DNA from: Bacillus sp. sid0103
GTDB lineage: Bacteria > Bacillota > Bacilli > Bacillales_B > DSM-18226
NCBI RefSeq assembly: GCF_019219025.1
Contig: NZ_JAHUWN010000016.1
Coordinates: forward strand, 62,001 to 126,000
Reading direction: 5' to 3'
DNA length: 64,000 nt
Shown in pieces: positions 37,480-45,558 of this stretch (within the stretch, counting starts at the first letter, position 1; the number at the start of each line of letters is the position of its first letter). The notes below the pieces were generated by a model. The model was not told where the DNA came from. It worked only from the letters and a program-made list of their open reading frames with translations, and did not search any database. Position numbers and translations under genes: made by a program.

Positions 37480-37659
37480 GGTTCTGTTGCCACTTGGCTG
37501 TTGATTTCCGCTCCAGGCGCGTGCGGTTCGCGGGTACTAACCGCCTCCTCGGCGCTTAGCGCCTGCGGGGTCTCCCCTGCCCCGTCCTCAGCAGGAGTCT
37601 TCGCTGTATCCGTTCCAATCAACTTGGTTACAAAATCAACAGTGACCTTTAACACAGCC
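37480..37659 (+). repeat. Family A repeat, long form (left of the ketone-body cluster)
   Basis: 180 bases from GGTTCTGTTGCC to CTTTAACACAGCC, with imperfect terminal inverted repeats. The central segment is GC-rich and flanked by near-identical 8-base words TCCGCTCC (37507) and TCCGTTCC (37609), 102 bases apart. It is nearly identical to the copy at 41549, which is inverted. It ends 7 bases before the scoB stop codon. Confidence 0.85.
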
Positions 37660-37665
37660 AATATT

Positions 37666-38334
37666 TTAATAAGCTTCAAGTACCACGTTTTCATCCACAG
37701 ATAATGTGGCTTCCGTATTATCGACAACCTCCTCGATTGTAAATCCTTTTGCTACTTCCACAAGCCTAAGACCAGTATCCGTCACATCCATGACAGCGCG
37801 CTCGGTGATAATCCGATTGACTACTCCTTTACCTGTCAAAGGCAGCGTACATCGTTTCAATATTTTTGATTCACCCTTTTTATTCACATGCTCCATGATT
37901 ACAATTATTTTTTGTGCACCATGAACAAGATCCATCGCGCCACCCATGCCTTTAATCATCTTTCCTGGGATCATCCAATTCGCTAAATCGCCGCTTTCAG
38001 ATACTTCCATTCCACCAAGGATCGCCAAATTGACATGCCCCCCGCGAATCATTGCAAACGATTCGGCGCTATCGAAATAGGCTGCACCACTAATCGCCGT
38101 AACGGTCTCTTTACCGGCATTGATTAAATCAGGATCCACCTCATCCGCACTTGGATAGGGCCCGATGCCAAGAAGACCATTTTCAGATTGCAAGACAACT
38201 TGTTTATTAGCTGACATATAGTTAGCAACAAGGGTTGGCATACCGATGCCTAGGTTTACATAAAAGCCATTTTCTATTTCCTTCTCTGCCCTGATTGCAA
38301 TTCTCTCTCTGACAGAGACTTTTTCATTCGCCAT
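37666..38334 (-). CDS. scoB: 3-oxoacid CoA-transferase subunit B
   Basis: Beta subunit of succinyl-CoA:acetoacetate (3-oxoacid) CoA-transferase, 222 residues, which moves CoA between succinate or an acyl partner and acetoacetate. The catalytic Glu is in [14 protein letters not shown] at about 50-63, and [17 protein letters not shown] sequence ([13 protein letters not shown] here) is at about 27-39. Start at 38334, with GGGAG 8 bases upstream. It follows scoA by 23 bases. Succinyl-CoA versus acetyl-CoA use (Sco or Ato) cannot be told. Confidence 0.9.
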   Translation of the reverse strand: MANEKVSVRERIAIRAEKEIENGFYVNLGIGMPTLVANYMSANKQVVLQSENGLLGIGPYPSADEVDPDLINAGKETVTAISGAAYFDSAESFAMIRGGHVNLAILGGMEVSESGDLANWMIPGKMIKGMGGAMDLVHGAQKIIVIMEHVNKKGESKILKRCTLPLTGKGVVNRIITERAVMDVTDTGLRLVEVAKGFTIEEVVDNTEATLSVDENVVLEAY

Positions 38335-38357
38335 TCTGCTCTCTCCCTTCCCCAAAA

Positions 38358-39047
38358 CTATTTTCTAACAGTCAATCTCTCAATTCGTTTTTCCTGCGTT
38401 CCTTCGATAATTGTTTGCACATAGATACTTGGGGTATGAATAAAATTAGCATCCAATTCGCCTATATCATAAAGTGTTTCCACTTCAGCAATCGTCACCT
38501 TCCCAGCCGCCGCGATCATAGGATTAAAGTTTCGTGCCGTTTTGTGGTAAACAAGATTTCCCATTTTGTCACCCTTCCACGCCCTTACAAGACTAAAATC
38601 GGCCGTTAGTGCCTCTTCTAATAGGAATTCTCTCCCATTAAAAATCTTCGTTTCTTTCCCCTCCGCAATCGGAGTTCCTACTCCAGCAGGTGTATAAAAT
38701 GCAGGAATCCCAGCTCCGCCTGCCCTGATTTTTTCAGCAAGTGTGCCTTGAGGCGTCAATTCTACTTCAAGTTCACCAGTTAAAACCTGTCTCTCAAACT
38801 CTTTATTTTCACCGACATAGGAACCAATCATCTTTTTGATTTGTTTATTATTTAATAGAAGTCCTAAACCCCACTCATCAATCCCGCAGTTATTTGAAAT
38901 AACCGTTAAATCCTTCACGCCTTTTTCGGCTAAGGCCAGAATCAGATTTTCCGGTATCCCGCACAACCCAAATCCACCAACCATTAAGGTAGCCCCATCA
39001 TGAATATCGGCAACTGCTTCCTGGAAGGATGTACAAATTTTCTTCAT
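38358..39047 (-). CDS. scoA: 3-oxoacid CoA-transferase subunit A
   Basis: Alpha subunit of the CoA-transferase, 229 residues, with the family start [17 protein letters not shown] at about 20-36, [13 protein letters not shown] at about 50-62 and [17 protein letters not shown] at about 115-131. It lies 29 bases after the thiolase gene on the same strand. With scoB it forms the heteromeric enzyme. Confidence 0.9.
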   Translation of the reverse strand: MKKICTSFQEAVADIHDGATLMVGGFGLCGIPENLILALAEKGVKDLTVISNNCGIDEWGLGLLLNNKQIKKMIGSYVGENKEFERQVLTGELEVELTPQGTLAEKIRAGGAGIPAFYTPAGVGTPIAEGKETKIFNGREFLLEEALTADFSLVRAWKGDKMGNLVYHKTARNFNPMIAAAGKVTIAEVETLYDIGELDANFIHTPSIYVQTIIEGTQEKRIERLTVRK

Positions 39048-39076
39048 TTCAATATCCCCCCTTAAATAAAAGATAC

Positions 39077-40264
39077 TTATGCAAGTTCAACTATTGTAGC
39101 GACCCCTTGACCCCCGCCAATACAAAGAGTAGCCAAACCAGTTTTCGCATTTCTTCGTTTCATTTCATGAATTAACGTAACCAGGATTCTCGCTCCACTT
39201 GCGCCGATTGGATGGCCAAGAGCAATTGCCCCTCCATTTACGTTTAAAATCTCTTTGTTAAACTGAAGTTCTCGGCCTACTGCGAGTGATTGTACTGCAA
39301 AAGCCTCATTAGCTTCGATTAAGTTAACGTCTTCCATAGAAACAGATGCCTTTTCTAATGCTTTTCTCACGGCTGGGACTGGTCCGATCCCCATAATACT
39401 AGGATCTACACCTGCATTAGCATTCGCTTTTATCGTCACTAAAGGTTTAAGTCCTAGTTCCTCTGCTTTTTTCTTACTCATCACGACAACTGCAGCTGCG
39501 CCATCATTAATTCCGGAAGCATTTCCTGCCGTCACACTGCCATCCTTTTTAAAGGCAGGACGCAATCCGGACAATTTCTCCACCGTAGTTCCTTTTTTCG
39601 GATATTCATCTGTAGCAAAAATAAGCGGGTCACCTTTACGTTGCGGAATTACGACCGGGACAATTTCATCTTTAAATCTTCCTGCTTCAATGGCATTGAC
39701 TGCCTTTTCCTGACTCCAAGCTGAAAATTCATCCTGCTCTTCTCTTGTAATTGAGTATTTGCTTGCCAAGTTTTCTGCCGTCATCCCCATATGGTAGTCG
39801 TTAAACACACAAGTGAGTCCATCAGATGTTAACGTATCAACTAATTTCTGGTCCCCCATTTTAAAGCCATCACGGGCATTATTTAACAAGAAAGGTGCTT
39901 GGCTCATATTTTCCATTCCCCCGGCGACAACTATCTCTGCATCTCCAGCTAATATAGCCTGGGTCGCTAGGTGGACTGCCTTTAAACCGGAACCGCAAAC
40001 TTTATTAATCGTCATCGCGGAAACGCTTTCAGGAATTCCCGCTTTAATGGCAGCCTGTCTTGCCGGGTTTTGACCCAGTCCTGCTTGGAGGACATTCCCC
40101 ATAATAACCTCATCGACCTGATCTGGATTTACCCCTGCTCCTTGTAGCGCCCCTTTGATTACCGTCGCTCCTAATTCAGGTGCAGATACATTTTTTAAGG
40201 TCCCATTAAAATTTCCAAGTGCCGTACGAACTGCACTGACTATGACTACTTCTGTTTGACTCAT
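39077..40264 (-). CDS. Acetyl-CoA acetyltransferase (thiolase)
   Basis: Degradative/biosynthetic thiolase of 395 residues. The acyl-accepting Cys is in [13 protein letters not shown] at about 85-97; the second set [11 protein letters not shown] (His) and [10 protein letters not shown] (Cys) lies near 350 and 380. I start at 40264 (MSQTEVV), where GAGGAGAAA precedes the ATG. Next to scoAB it would split or form acetoacetyl-CoA. It is divergent from the HMG-CoA lyase gene across a 146-base gap. Confidence 0.93.
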   Translation of the reverse strand: MSQTEVVIVSAVRTALGNFNGTLKNVSAPELGATVIKGALQGAGVNPDQVDEVIMGNVLQAGLGQNPARQAAIKAGIPESVSAMTINKVCGSGLKAVHLATQAILAGDAEIVVAGGMENMSQAPFLLNNARDGFKMGDQKLVDTLTSDGLTCVFNDYHMGMTAENLASKYSITREEQDEFSAWSQEKAVNAIEAGRFKDEIVPVVIPQRKGDPLIFATDEYPKKGTTVEKLSGLRPAFKKDGSVTAGNASGINDGAAAVVVMSKKKAEELGLKPLVTIKANANAGVDPSIMGIGPVPAVRKALEKASVSMEDVNLIEANEAFAVQSLAVGRELQFNKEILNVNGGAIALGHPIGASGARILVTLIHEMKRRNAKTGLATLCIGGGQGVATIVELA

Positions 40265-40410
40265 TTTTATTTCTCCTCTCACCTTTTTTCCTTTACTATT
40301 TCTATTAAAACGCTGAAATTCCTCTTATTTTGTCAAAATTTCTATTATTCTTGCATCTTTGAAATTAACACTACTACAATGAAAGTATGATTATTGGAGG
40401 TGGAAAATGA

Positions 40411-41313
40411 ATGCTAAATTTACCTAAAAAGGTCACAATTATCGAAGTCGGCCCTCGTGATGGGCTTCAAAATGAAAAGTTATTTGTACCAACTGATATT
40501 AAAAAACAATTTATTGGAGGATTAAGGAAGGCTGGTCTTCAGGAAATGGAGCTCACGTCGTTTGTGTCACCGAAATGGGTGCCTCAAATGAGTGATGCTG
40601 CTGAAATTGTAGCTGACTGCCTTGATGCTGATGGTAGAAATATTGTTCTAGCTCCGAACCGTAAAGGGATCGACAGGGTATACTCTACCGATTGCCAAGC
40701 TGTTGCTGTGTTTGTTGGCGTCAGCAATAGCTTTAATCTTAAAAATATTAATAAATCAACAAAGGATAGTATGGCGGAATTGAAACCGATCATCATTGAA
40801 TTAAAAAATAAGAATTATTTTGTCCGAGCCTGCATATCTACAGCTTTTTATTGTCCATATGAGGGGAAAATCGATGAGAGTGATACGATAAAGCTTTGCC
40901 AGGAATTTGTTGACGCCGGTGTCGATGAATTAAGTGTTGCCGATACCATCGGGATGGCAACCCCCGACGAAAGCTTTGCTTTATTTTCTCAATTAATAAA
41001 TCTTTTTCCTCATACACTCTTAACCGCACATTTTCATGACACAAGAAAGCTCGCCCTTGCGAACATTTTAGCATCTCTCCAGGCAGGAATCGATCGGTTT
41101 GATACGTCTGCCGGCGGCTTGGGCGGTTGTCCATTTGCACCTGGTGCTTCTGGAAATGTAGCAACGGAGGATGTGGTTTATATGCTTGAACGAATGGGGA
41201 TTGATACTGGGGTTGATTTGAATCAACTGATCGATGCGATTGAGGTCGTACGTCCTCATCTTTCCAGGCAAATTGAAAGTGGATACTATCGCCTTCATGC
41301 GCAAACTGTCTAA
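40411..41313 (+). CDS. Hydroxymethylglutaryl-CoA lyase
   Basis: Splits HMG-CoA into acetoacetate and acetyl-CoA, the last step of leucine breakdown; 300 residues. TIM-barrel motifs VGPRDGLQNEK at about 13-23 (Arg and Asp) and the family signature GLGGCPFAPGASGNVATED at about 233-251 with the active-site Cys. Its product acetoacetate is the substrate of the neighbouring CoA-transferase and thiolase, so these four genes form one route. The leucine-pathway carboxylase genes are not nearby. Confidence 0.92.
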   Translation: MLNLPKKVTIIEVGPRDGLQNEKLFVPTDIKKQFIGGLRKAGLQEMELTSFVSPKWVPQMSDAAEIVADCLDADGRNIVLAPNRKGIDRVYSTDCQAVAVFVGVSNSFNLKNINKSTKDSMAELKPIIIELKNKNYFVRACISTAFYCPYEGKIDESDTIKLCQEFVDAGVDELSVADTIGMATPDESFALFSQLINLFPHTLLTAHFHDTRKLALANILASLQAGIDRFDTSAGGLGGCPFAPGASGNVATEDVVYMLERMGIDTGVDLNQLIDAIEVVRPHLSRQIESGYYRLHAQTV

Positions 41314-41391
41314 ATTTACTTTCTGTGAATAATCAGTCTTCTACTAATGCATCTTATTAATTGAGACTAGCTTGAAGGGAGACTGATTATT

Positions 41392-41535
41392 TTGAGCCAA
41401 AAACGTGATAAAGGTTCCAGTCAAAAAGGAAAAAACTATGCTGACACAGCAGGTGGAGGGCAGCGGGTAATGGCCGCTGAAGAAGTCGAAAAAGCCATCC
41501 ACCCTACCAAAAGACAAAACTCAGAGCAATCATAA
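41392..41535 (+). CDS. Small hydrophilic protein, unrecognised
   Basis: A 47-residue frame from a TTG with GAAGGGAG about 10 bases upstream. The product is polar and lysine-rich (MSQKRDKGSSQKGKNYADTA), then has GGGQRVMAAEEVEKAIHP and a charged end. No membrane segment or signal. The style recalls small spore or stress proteins, but I cannot name a family. It is followed by a family A repeat and a terminator. Confidence 0.5.
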   Translation: MSQKRDKGSSQKGKNYADTAGGGQRVMAAEEVEKAIHPTKRQNSEQS

Positions 41536-41548
41536 CTTTTAAACTCAA

Positions 41549-41727
41549 GGCTGTGTCAATGGTTATTGCTGATATTTTAGCCATGTTGATTGGAACGGAT
41601 ACAGCGAGACTCCTGCGGGAGTACGGGGCTGGTGAGAACCCACAGGTGCTATGCGCCGAGGAGGCGGTTAGTACCCGCGAACCGCACGCGCCTGGAGAGC
41701 AAATCAACATCCGAGAAGAGCACAGCC
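41549..41727 (-). repeat. Family A repeat, long form (right of the ketone-body cluster)
   Basis: 179 bases, inverted relative to the copy at 37480 and very similar to it over the whole length, including GGCGCGTGCGGTTCGCGGG (read in the other direction). The ends GGCTGTGTC and CACAGCC are inverted. The 8-base word GGAACGGA is at 41592, with a degraded partner GGAGAGCA at 41694. Open frames running through it are not genes. Confidence 0.85.
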
Positions 41728-41732
41728 AAACT

Positions 41733-41766
41733 CAAAAAGCCGCTCGTTGGTGTCAGCGGCTTTTTC
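41733..41766 (+). terminator. Terminator before yqkD
   Basis: AAAAAGCCGCT and AGCGGCTTTTT arms with a 10-base loop. Confidence 0.85.
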
Positions 41767-41851
41767 TATGCTAAAATAAAAACTGTTAATTTATGGGCGC
41801 TGGGTGCTTATTTTACATATGTTAATATAAATACTACGGGAGGTGCCATTA

Positions 41852-42772
41852 ATGAAGAAGGCATTCCGAACCTTGTTCGTCTTGTTGTTTTTCTGGTTAT
41901 CTCTTGGTTTGTATTTTACAAACCGTCTCATGTATATGAAAAAGAAGGATGAGGATTTAATTTTAAGACGGGAGAAAGAGGCAGGCAGGTATAATCCCGA
42001 GGAATTTGAGTCCCTGCCGAAGCGGGAGATTGATATTCCTTCCCCTTTTGGTTATATGATTAAAGCTCTTCTTGTTGAACCGCACCAGACCAATCGTTAT
42101 ATTATTATTTCACATGGTGTGACCGAAACGAAAATTAATTCGATTAAATACGCGAATCTGTTTTTAGCGCGGGGGTTTAATACGTTAATTTATGACCATC
42201 GCCGCCACGGGGAATCCGGCGGCAAAACCACAAGCTTTGGTCATTATGAAAAATTTGATTTAAAAACTGTCGTCGATTGGCTCAAAAAAGAAAAAGGACC
42301 TCAGCTTGAACTCGGAATTCACGGCGAATCGATGGGGGCCGCTACCATGCTTCTATATGCTGGGCTTCTTGAGGACGGGGCTGATTTTTATATTGCTGAT
42401 TGTCCATTTTCGGATTTTAAGGAGCAGCTTGCCTATTTAATTAAAAAGGATTTTAAGCTCGTCCCTAGTCTTTTATTGCCGATCGGTGATGCACTTTTAC
42501 GACTCCGAGACAAATATTCGATTCGAAATGTATCGCCGATTTCGGTTATTGAAAATATCAAACATCCGATTTTGTTTATACACAGCCAAAAGGATGATTT
42601 TATTCTCCCGACAATGACAAAGGATTTATTTGAGCAAAAAAAGGGACCTAAAATGCTTTATTTAGCGGCTAACGGCCGCCATGCCCAGTCATTTAACGAA
42701 AACCGGGCTGATTATGAACGAGTGATTGATGAATTTTTACAAAAGTATGTTGACCATGCGTTGCCAAACTAA
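41852..42772 (+). CDS. yqkD: Alpha/beta hydrolase YqkD
   Basis: Membrane-anchored or secreted hydrolase of 306 residues. A hydrophobic N-terminal segment (about 5-25) precedes an alpha/beta-hydrolase domain: oxyanion HG of IIISHGVTE at about 85-93, nucleophile Ser in GIHGESMGAA at about 154-163, Asp near HSQKDDF and His in NGRHAQSF at about 279-286. I start at the ATG at 41852, with GGGAGGTG upstream. Substrate unknown. Confidence 0.87.
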   Translation: MKKAFRTLFVLLFFWLSLGLYFTNRLMYMKKKDEDLILRREKEAGRYNPEEFESLPKREIDIPSPFGYMIKALLVEPHQTNRYIIISHGVTETKINSIKYANLFLARGFNTLIYDHRRHGESGGKTTSFGHYEKFDLKTVVDWLKKEKGPQLELGIHGESMGAATMLLYAGLLEDGADFYIADCPFSDFKEQLAYLIKKDFKLVPSLLLPIGDALLRLRDKYSIRNVSPISVIENIKHPILFIHSQKDDFILPTMTKDLFEQKKGPKMLYLAANGRHAQSFNENRADYERVIDEFLQKYVDHALPN

Positions 42773-42807
42773 AAACAGACTGTCCAAAATGGATCAGTCT
42801 GTTTTTT
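42770..42807. terminator. Bidirectional terminator between yqkD and yqkB
   Basis: AAACAGACTG and CAGTCTGTTT arms; it overlaps the end of yqkB. Confidence 0.8.
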
Positions 42808-43126
42808 CTTTGATTATTAAACTCATATGGCCATTTAGGATTTGCTGCGGGCTTTTTAGTTGAAAGCAATTAGCCGTAGGGGAAAAATCAATTTTCATTT
42901 GCTCATCAAAAAAAACAGTTTTTGATTTTTCTACATAAATCGCTCGCTCATTTGTCTCAATCGCGATATCTGTAGTTTCTAATTCTGGGATAAACCACAA
43001 AGCCACTACTCCATTTACGGCACAACCACAACCGTCGGTATCGTATTTTAGTTTTAAGTACCCTTCTCGACCATTGATTCTCTCATTTATTTTTTCAGCT
43101 GCCGCTGTAGTTATCGTTATCTCCAA
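42794..43126 (-). CDS. yqkB: HesB/IscA-like iron-sulfur protein YqkB
   Basis: Small protein of 110 residues related to the A-type iron-sulfur carrier fold, starting MEITITTAAAEKINERI. Cysteines are in DTDGCGCAVNG at about 31-41 and CFQLKSP near 87-93; the classic C-terminal CxC of IscA is absent, as in the YqkB family. I start it at a TTG at 43126 with GGGGAG 8 bases upstream. A frame to 43231 exists but its first codons have no ribosome site. Role in iron-sulfur assembly is an inference. Confidence 0.82.
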   Translation of the reverse strand: MEITITTAAAEKINERINGREGYLKLKYDTDGCGCAVNGVVALWFIPELETTDIAIETNERAIYVEKSKTVFFDEQMKIDFSPTANCFQLKSPQQILNGHMSLIIKEKTD

Positions 43127-43276
43127 GTTTATTGCTCCCCTCTTTTTTAGCATATGGTGATTGTACCACAGGTTTGGTAAAGTTGTTTCTTCTTTGCTTA
43201 TGGATTTAGTTGCTTTTTCCTTCTCTTCCATTTAATCTCATAATTATTAGGAATTTAAAATAAAGGGGTGCTTTTC

Positions 43277-43482
43277 ATGTCAAGAACACAAATCAAAGTA
43301 AACGATAACGGGTCACTGAGAATTACAGGTGATGTAGAATTATTAGATGGCGAAGGCAACGTCTATACAACAAAGCATCCTTTTCCCTCTGCCGCTGTGG
43401 TTTATCCAATAATAAACCATTTTGCGACGGCTCGCATAAAGGAAAATTTCAATCCCAGGTGCGGGTGCCTAAAGAAGAATAA
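43277..43482 (+). pseudogene. CDGSH iron-sulfur domain protein, frameshifted
   Basis: The first frame gives MSRTQIKVNDNGSLRITGDV and runs to about 43384. Shifting back one base at the TTTT run (43381-43384) restores SLCRCGLSNNKPFCDGSHKG, which holds the CDGSH cluster ligands (CxC, C and H), and then a normal stop at 43482. Without the shift the frame runs on to 43600 with unrelated sequence. A lost T in the run, a sequencing error or ribosomal slippage are all possible. AAAGGGG lies 8 bases before the ATG. Confidence 0.85.
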
Positions 43483-43491
43483 GCAACAACA

Positions 43492-43522
43492 GAGCGGCTT
43501 CATAATACGAAGCCGCTCTTTC
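43492..43522 (+). terminator. Terminator between the CDGSH gene and yqjX
   Basis: AGAGCGGCTTC and GAAGCCGCTCT arms with a 7-base loop, then TTC TAT; it serves the plus strand and abuts the yqjX stop. Confidence 0.75.
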
Positions 43523-43857
43523 TATACTTCTGTCAGCCGGATATCAGCAATGGCATCCATCGGAATCCGGTGCACTTCTTCAAAGCGGTCTATCACATGA
43601 AGCCTCTGTGCCAGTTCGTCCCAGTAATGGATTTTGCCAATCACGATTTCGTAGTTCCGATTCCGGTAATGGGTGATTGTCACGTACTGATCATATTCAA
43701 TCGCTTCGGACAAGATCTCGTTCATCAGTTCCAGCTGCTGTTCATCCATCTCTCGTTTCTGCTCGTACAGATCCTCTTTCACCCAATCCCTGAGCAATTT
43801 CACGTGCTCAGGAAGCATCATCGACGTCCATTTTATCCTTCCGCGGTCACGAATCAT
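43522..43857 (-). CDS. yqjX: YolD-like protein YqjX
   Basis: Protein of 111 residues of the YolD family, which accompanies Y-family polymerase genes. It starts RDRGRIKWTSMMLPEHV, typical of YolD, with a beta-rich C-terminus. It lies 35 bases after polYB on the same strand and is probably under the same LexA control. No enzymatic role is established. Confidence 0.88.
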   Translation of the reverse strand: MIRDRGRIKWTSMMLPEHVKLLRDWVKEDLYEQKREMDEQQLELMNEILSEAIEYDQYVTITHYRNRNYEIVIGKIHYWDELAQRLHVIDRFEEVHRIPMDAIADIRLTEV

Positions 43858-43892
43858 ACGCCTTTCCTTCTTTCCATACTAACAAAATTCAA

Positions 43893-45152
43893 CTATCTTT
43901 TATGTCCTCCAACTAACGTCGCTCGATGCCTTGCCGTTCCAGCAGCTGTATAAGAAACAGCACGCAACAAGGACCCTGAGCCAAAACGTCTGCGAACCGT
44001 ATCTACCACATAGCCAAGTTCTCGCCTCTTATAGGCACCCATGTCGAAAAGATCAAGCTGCAGTTCACGGTCATCAACAATATTACTGATGGCAATCGAG
44101 ATTTGCCGCACCGTCTTTCCGGAGTAATGCTCATGAAATAATTCAAGACAGACACGATAAAGCTCCATCGTCACATTCGTTGGCTGACCGATTGTTCTAG
44201 AGCGATGAAAACCGCCGCCAAACTCGTCTTGGCTGTAGCCAACTCCGAGGCTAATCGTTCGCCCTGCCTTTCGATGCGTCCGTGCCCGCCTTGCGACTTC
44301 CTCACACATTTCTAAAATGACCGTCTTAATTTCCGCTTCTTCCTTATAGTCCCTTAACAGAATTTGACTTTTTCCGAAGCTAATCTGTCCCTGGATAAGC
44401 GGTGCCCCCAAATCAGAAAGGTCGACACCCCAAGCATGATAATAAAGCTGATTCCCCATGATGCCGAATTTCTTTTCTAACTTTTCTAAATCATAGCGGG
44501 CCAGTTGACCGACAGTAAAAATGCCCATTCCATTTAATGTTTTTTCAACGCGTCTGCCAATCCCCCACATTTCCCTGAGCGGCGACACATTCCAAAGCTT
44601 TGTTTGAACATCTTCATATGTCCATTCCACCACTCCTTTTTTCTTAGCATCAAGGTCAAGACAAAGTTTCGACAGTAACATGTTAGGACCTATTCCAACA
44701 GCACATGGCAGTTGAAACTCCCGCTCAATATCATCCTTTATTTTTTGGGCAATCGTTTGGGCATCCCCCCATAAATGAATAGCACCATCGACTTTAATAA
44801 AGCTTTCATCCACGCTATAGACATGGATGGCTTCTTTTGGAACATAGCGGTTAAATACACGGGAAATTTCTGTGGCAATGCGCAAATACGTTGCCATTTT
44901 GGGCTCAACAATTTGAATCCTAGGGTCTTTGGGAATCTCGAACATCCGGGAACCCGTTTTGATGCCAAATTCTTTTTTCATCCGCGGCGAAGCAGCAAGG
45001 ACAATACTTCCCTGCCGCTCTTTTTGACCGACCACAGCTAGATAACACTCCATAGGATCAAGCCCCTGCATGACAGCCGAACAACTGGCATAGAAGCTCT
45101 TCATGTCCACACATAAAATTTTATTTTGCGGCAGTGCGCTGTAATCCACCAT
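43893..45152 (-). CDS. polYB: Y-family DNA polymerase YqjW (PolYB, UmuC-like)
   Basis: Translesion DNA polymerase of 419 residues. Catalytic acidic residues are D16 in LCVDMKSFYAS and the DE pair in YSVDESFIKVDG at about 110-121. HhH region with VSPLREMWGIGRR at about 189-201; little-finger domain from about 240. The UmuC-like branch is identified by the YolD partner and by order beside yqzH. Two LexA boxes lie upstream. Confidence 0.92.
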   Translation of the reverse strand: MVDYSALPQNKILCVDMKSFYASCSAVMQGLDPMECYLAVVGQKERQGSIVLAASPRMKKEFGIKTGSRMFEIPKDPRIQIVEPKMATYLRIATEISRVFNRYVPKEAIHVYSVDESFIKVDGAIHLWGDAQTIAQKIKDDIEREFQLPCAVGIGPNMLLSKLCLDLDAKKKGVVEWTYEDVQTKLWNVSPLREMWGIGRRVEKTLNGMGIFTVGQLARYDLEKLEKKFGIMGNQLYYHAWGVDLSDLGAPLIQGQISFGKSQILLRDYKEEAEIKTVILEMCEEVARRARTHRKAGRTISLGVGYSQDEFGGGFHRSRTIGQPTNVTMELYRVCLELFHEHYSGKTVRQISIAISNIVDDRELQLDLFDMGAYKRRELGYVVDTVRRRFGSGSLLRAVSYTAAGTARHRATLVGGHKR

Positions 45153-45177
45153 GACTTATCCCCCACAACTCAAATAT

Positions 45178-45230
45178 CGAACATTCGTTCCTTTTTATTA
45201 TATTCATTATCATAAGCGAATATGCGTTCG
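45178..45230. promoter_or_regulatory. Two LexA boxes between polYB and yqzH
   Basis: CGAACATTCGTTCC (45178-45191) fits the Bacillus LexA box CGAACRNRYGTTYC with one mismatch; CGAATATGCGTTCG (45217-45230) fits with two. A TATAAT on the minus strand lies between them, so binding would block polYB and probably yqzH. Confidence 0.75.
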
Positions 45231-45313
45231 TATTCAATGGAAATTTTTTTTACACTTTTCTCGTTTATGGAAGTTGAAGAAAAAATAGTATAATGTTTGT
45301 GAGGTGCATGTTT

Positions 45314-45505
45314 ATGGATAAAAAACTAGTAGTTAAGATGATCAAAAATTGTTTTAAACAATATTATGAAGCGGACTCTATGCCGATTGGCGAAAAGGAT
45401 TTGGAAGAGATTACCAAACGAATTTTCCAATTAAAAGAGGAGGAACCGACTGCAGACTTATATGAAGTCATAAATGATACAGTGTATGAATTTTTAACAG
45501 GCTGA
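45314..45505 (+). CDS. yqzH: YqzH family protein
   Basis: Small acidic protein of 63 residues (MDKKLVVKMIKNCFKQYYEA...), probably helical. I start at the ATG at 45314, 7 bases after GAGGTG; the frame opens earlier but without an SD. It is divergent from polYB across the LexA boxes, as in B. subtilis, so DNA-damage induction is likely. Function unknown. Confidence 0.78.
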   Translation: MDKKLVVKMIKNCFKQYYEADSMPIGEKDLEEITKRIFQLKEEEPTADLYEVINDTVYEFLTG

Positions 45506-45518
45506 CTGTACCGCAAAA

Positions 45519-45550
45519 AACAAAAAAAGCCCCAGATAGAGAGGCTTCCA
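45519..45550 (-). terminator. Terminator after yqjQ
   Basis: Minus-strand AAGCCTC and GGGGCTT arms, then TTTTTTTG. Confidence 0.7.
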
Positions 45551-45558
45551 CGTAATGT

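Noticed and set aside
37480..41727. Composite transposon carrying the ketone-body genes
   Set aside because: No transposase or resolvase gene is present and the repeats are too short to be IS copies; only repeat-linked rearrangement is supported.
41590..41952. Open frames of 120 and 73 codons on the plus strand
   Set aside because: They are produced by the GC-rich centre of the family A repeat; similar frames occur in the other copies, without ribosome sites.
43381..43384. Programmed frameshift in the CDGSH gene
   Set aside because: There is no classic slippery heptamer or stimulatory structure that I can see; loss of a T or a sequencing error is simpler, so slippage is kept only as an alternative.
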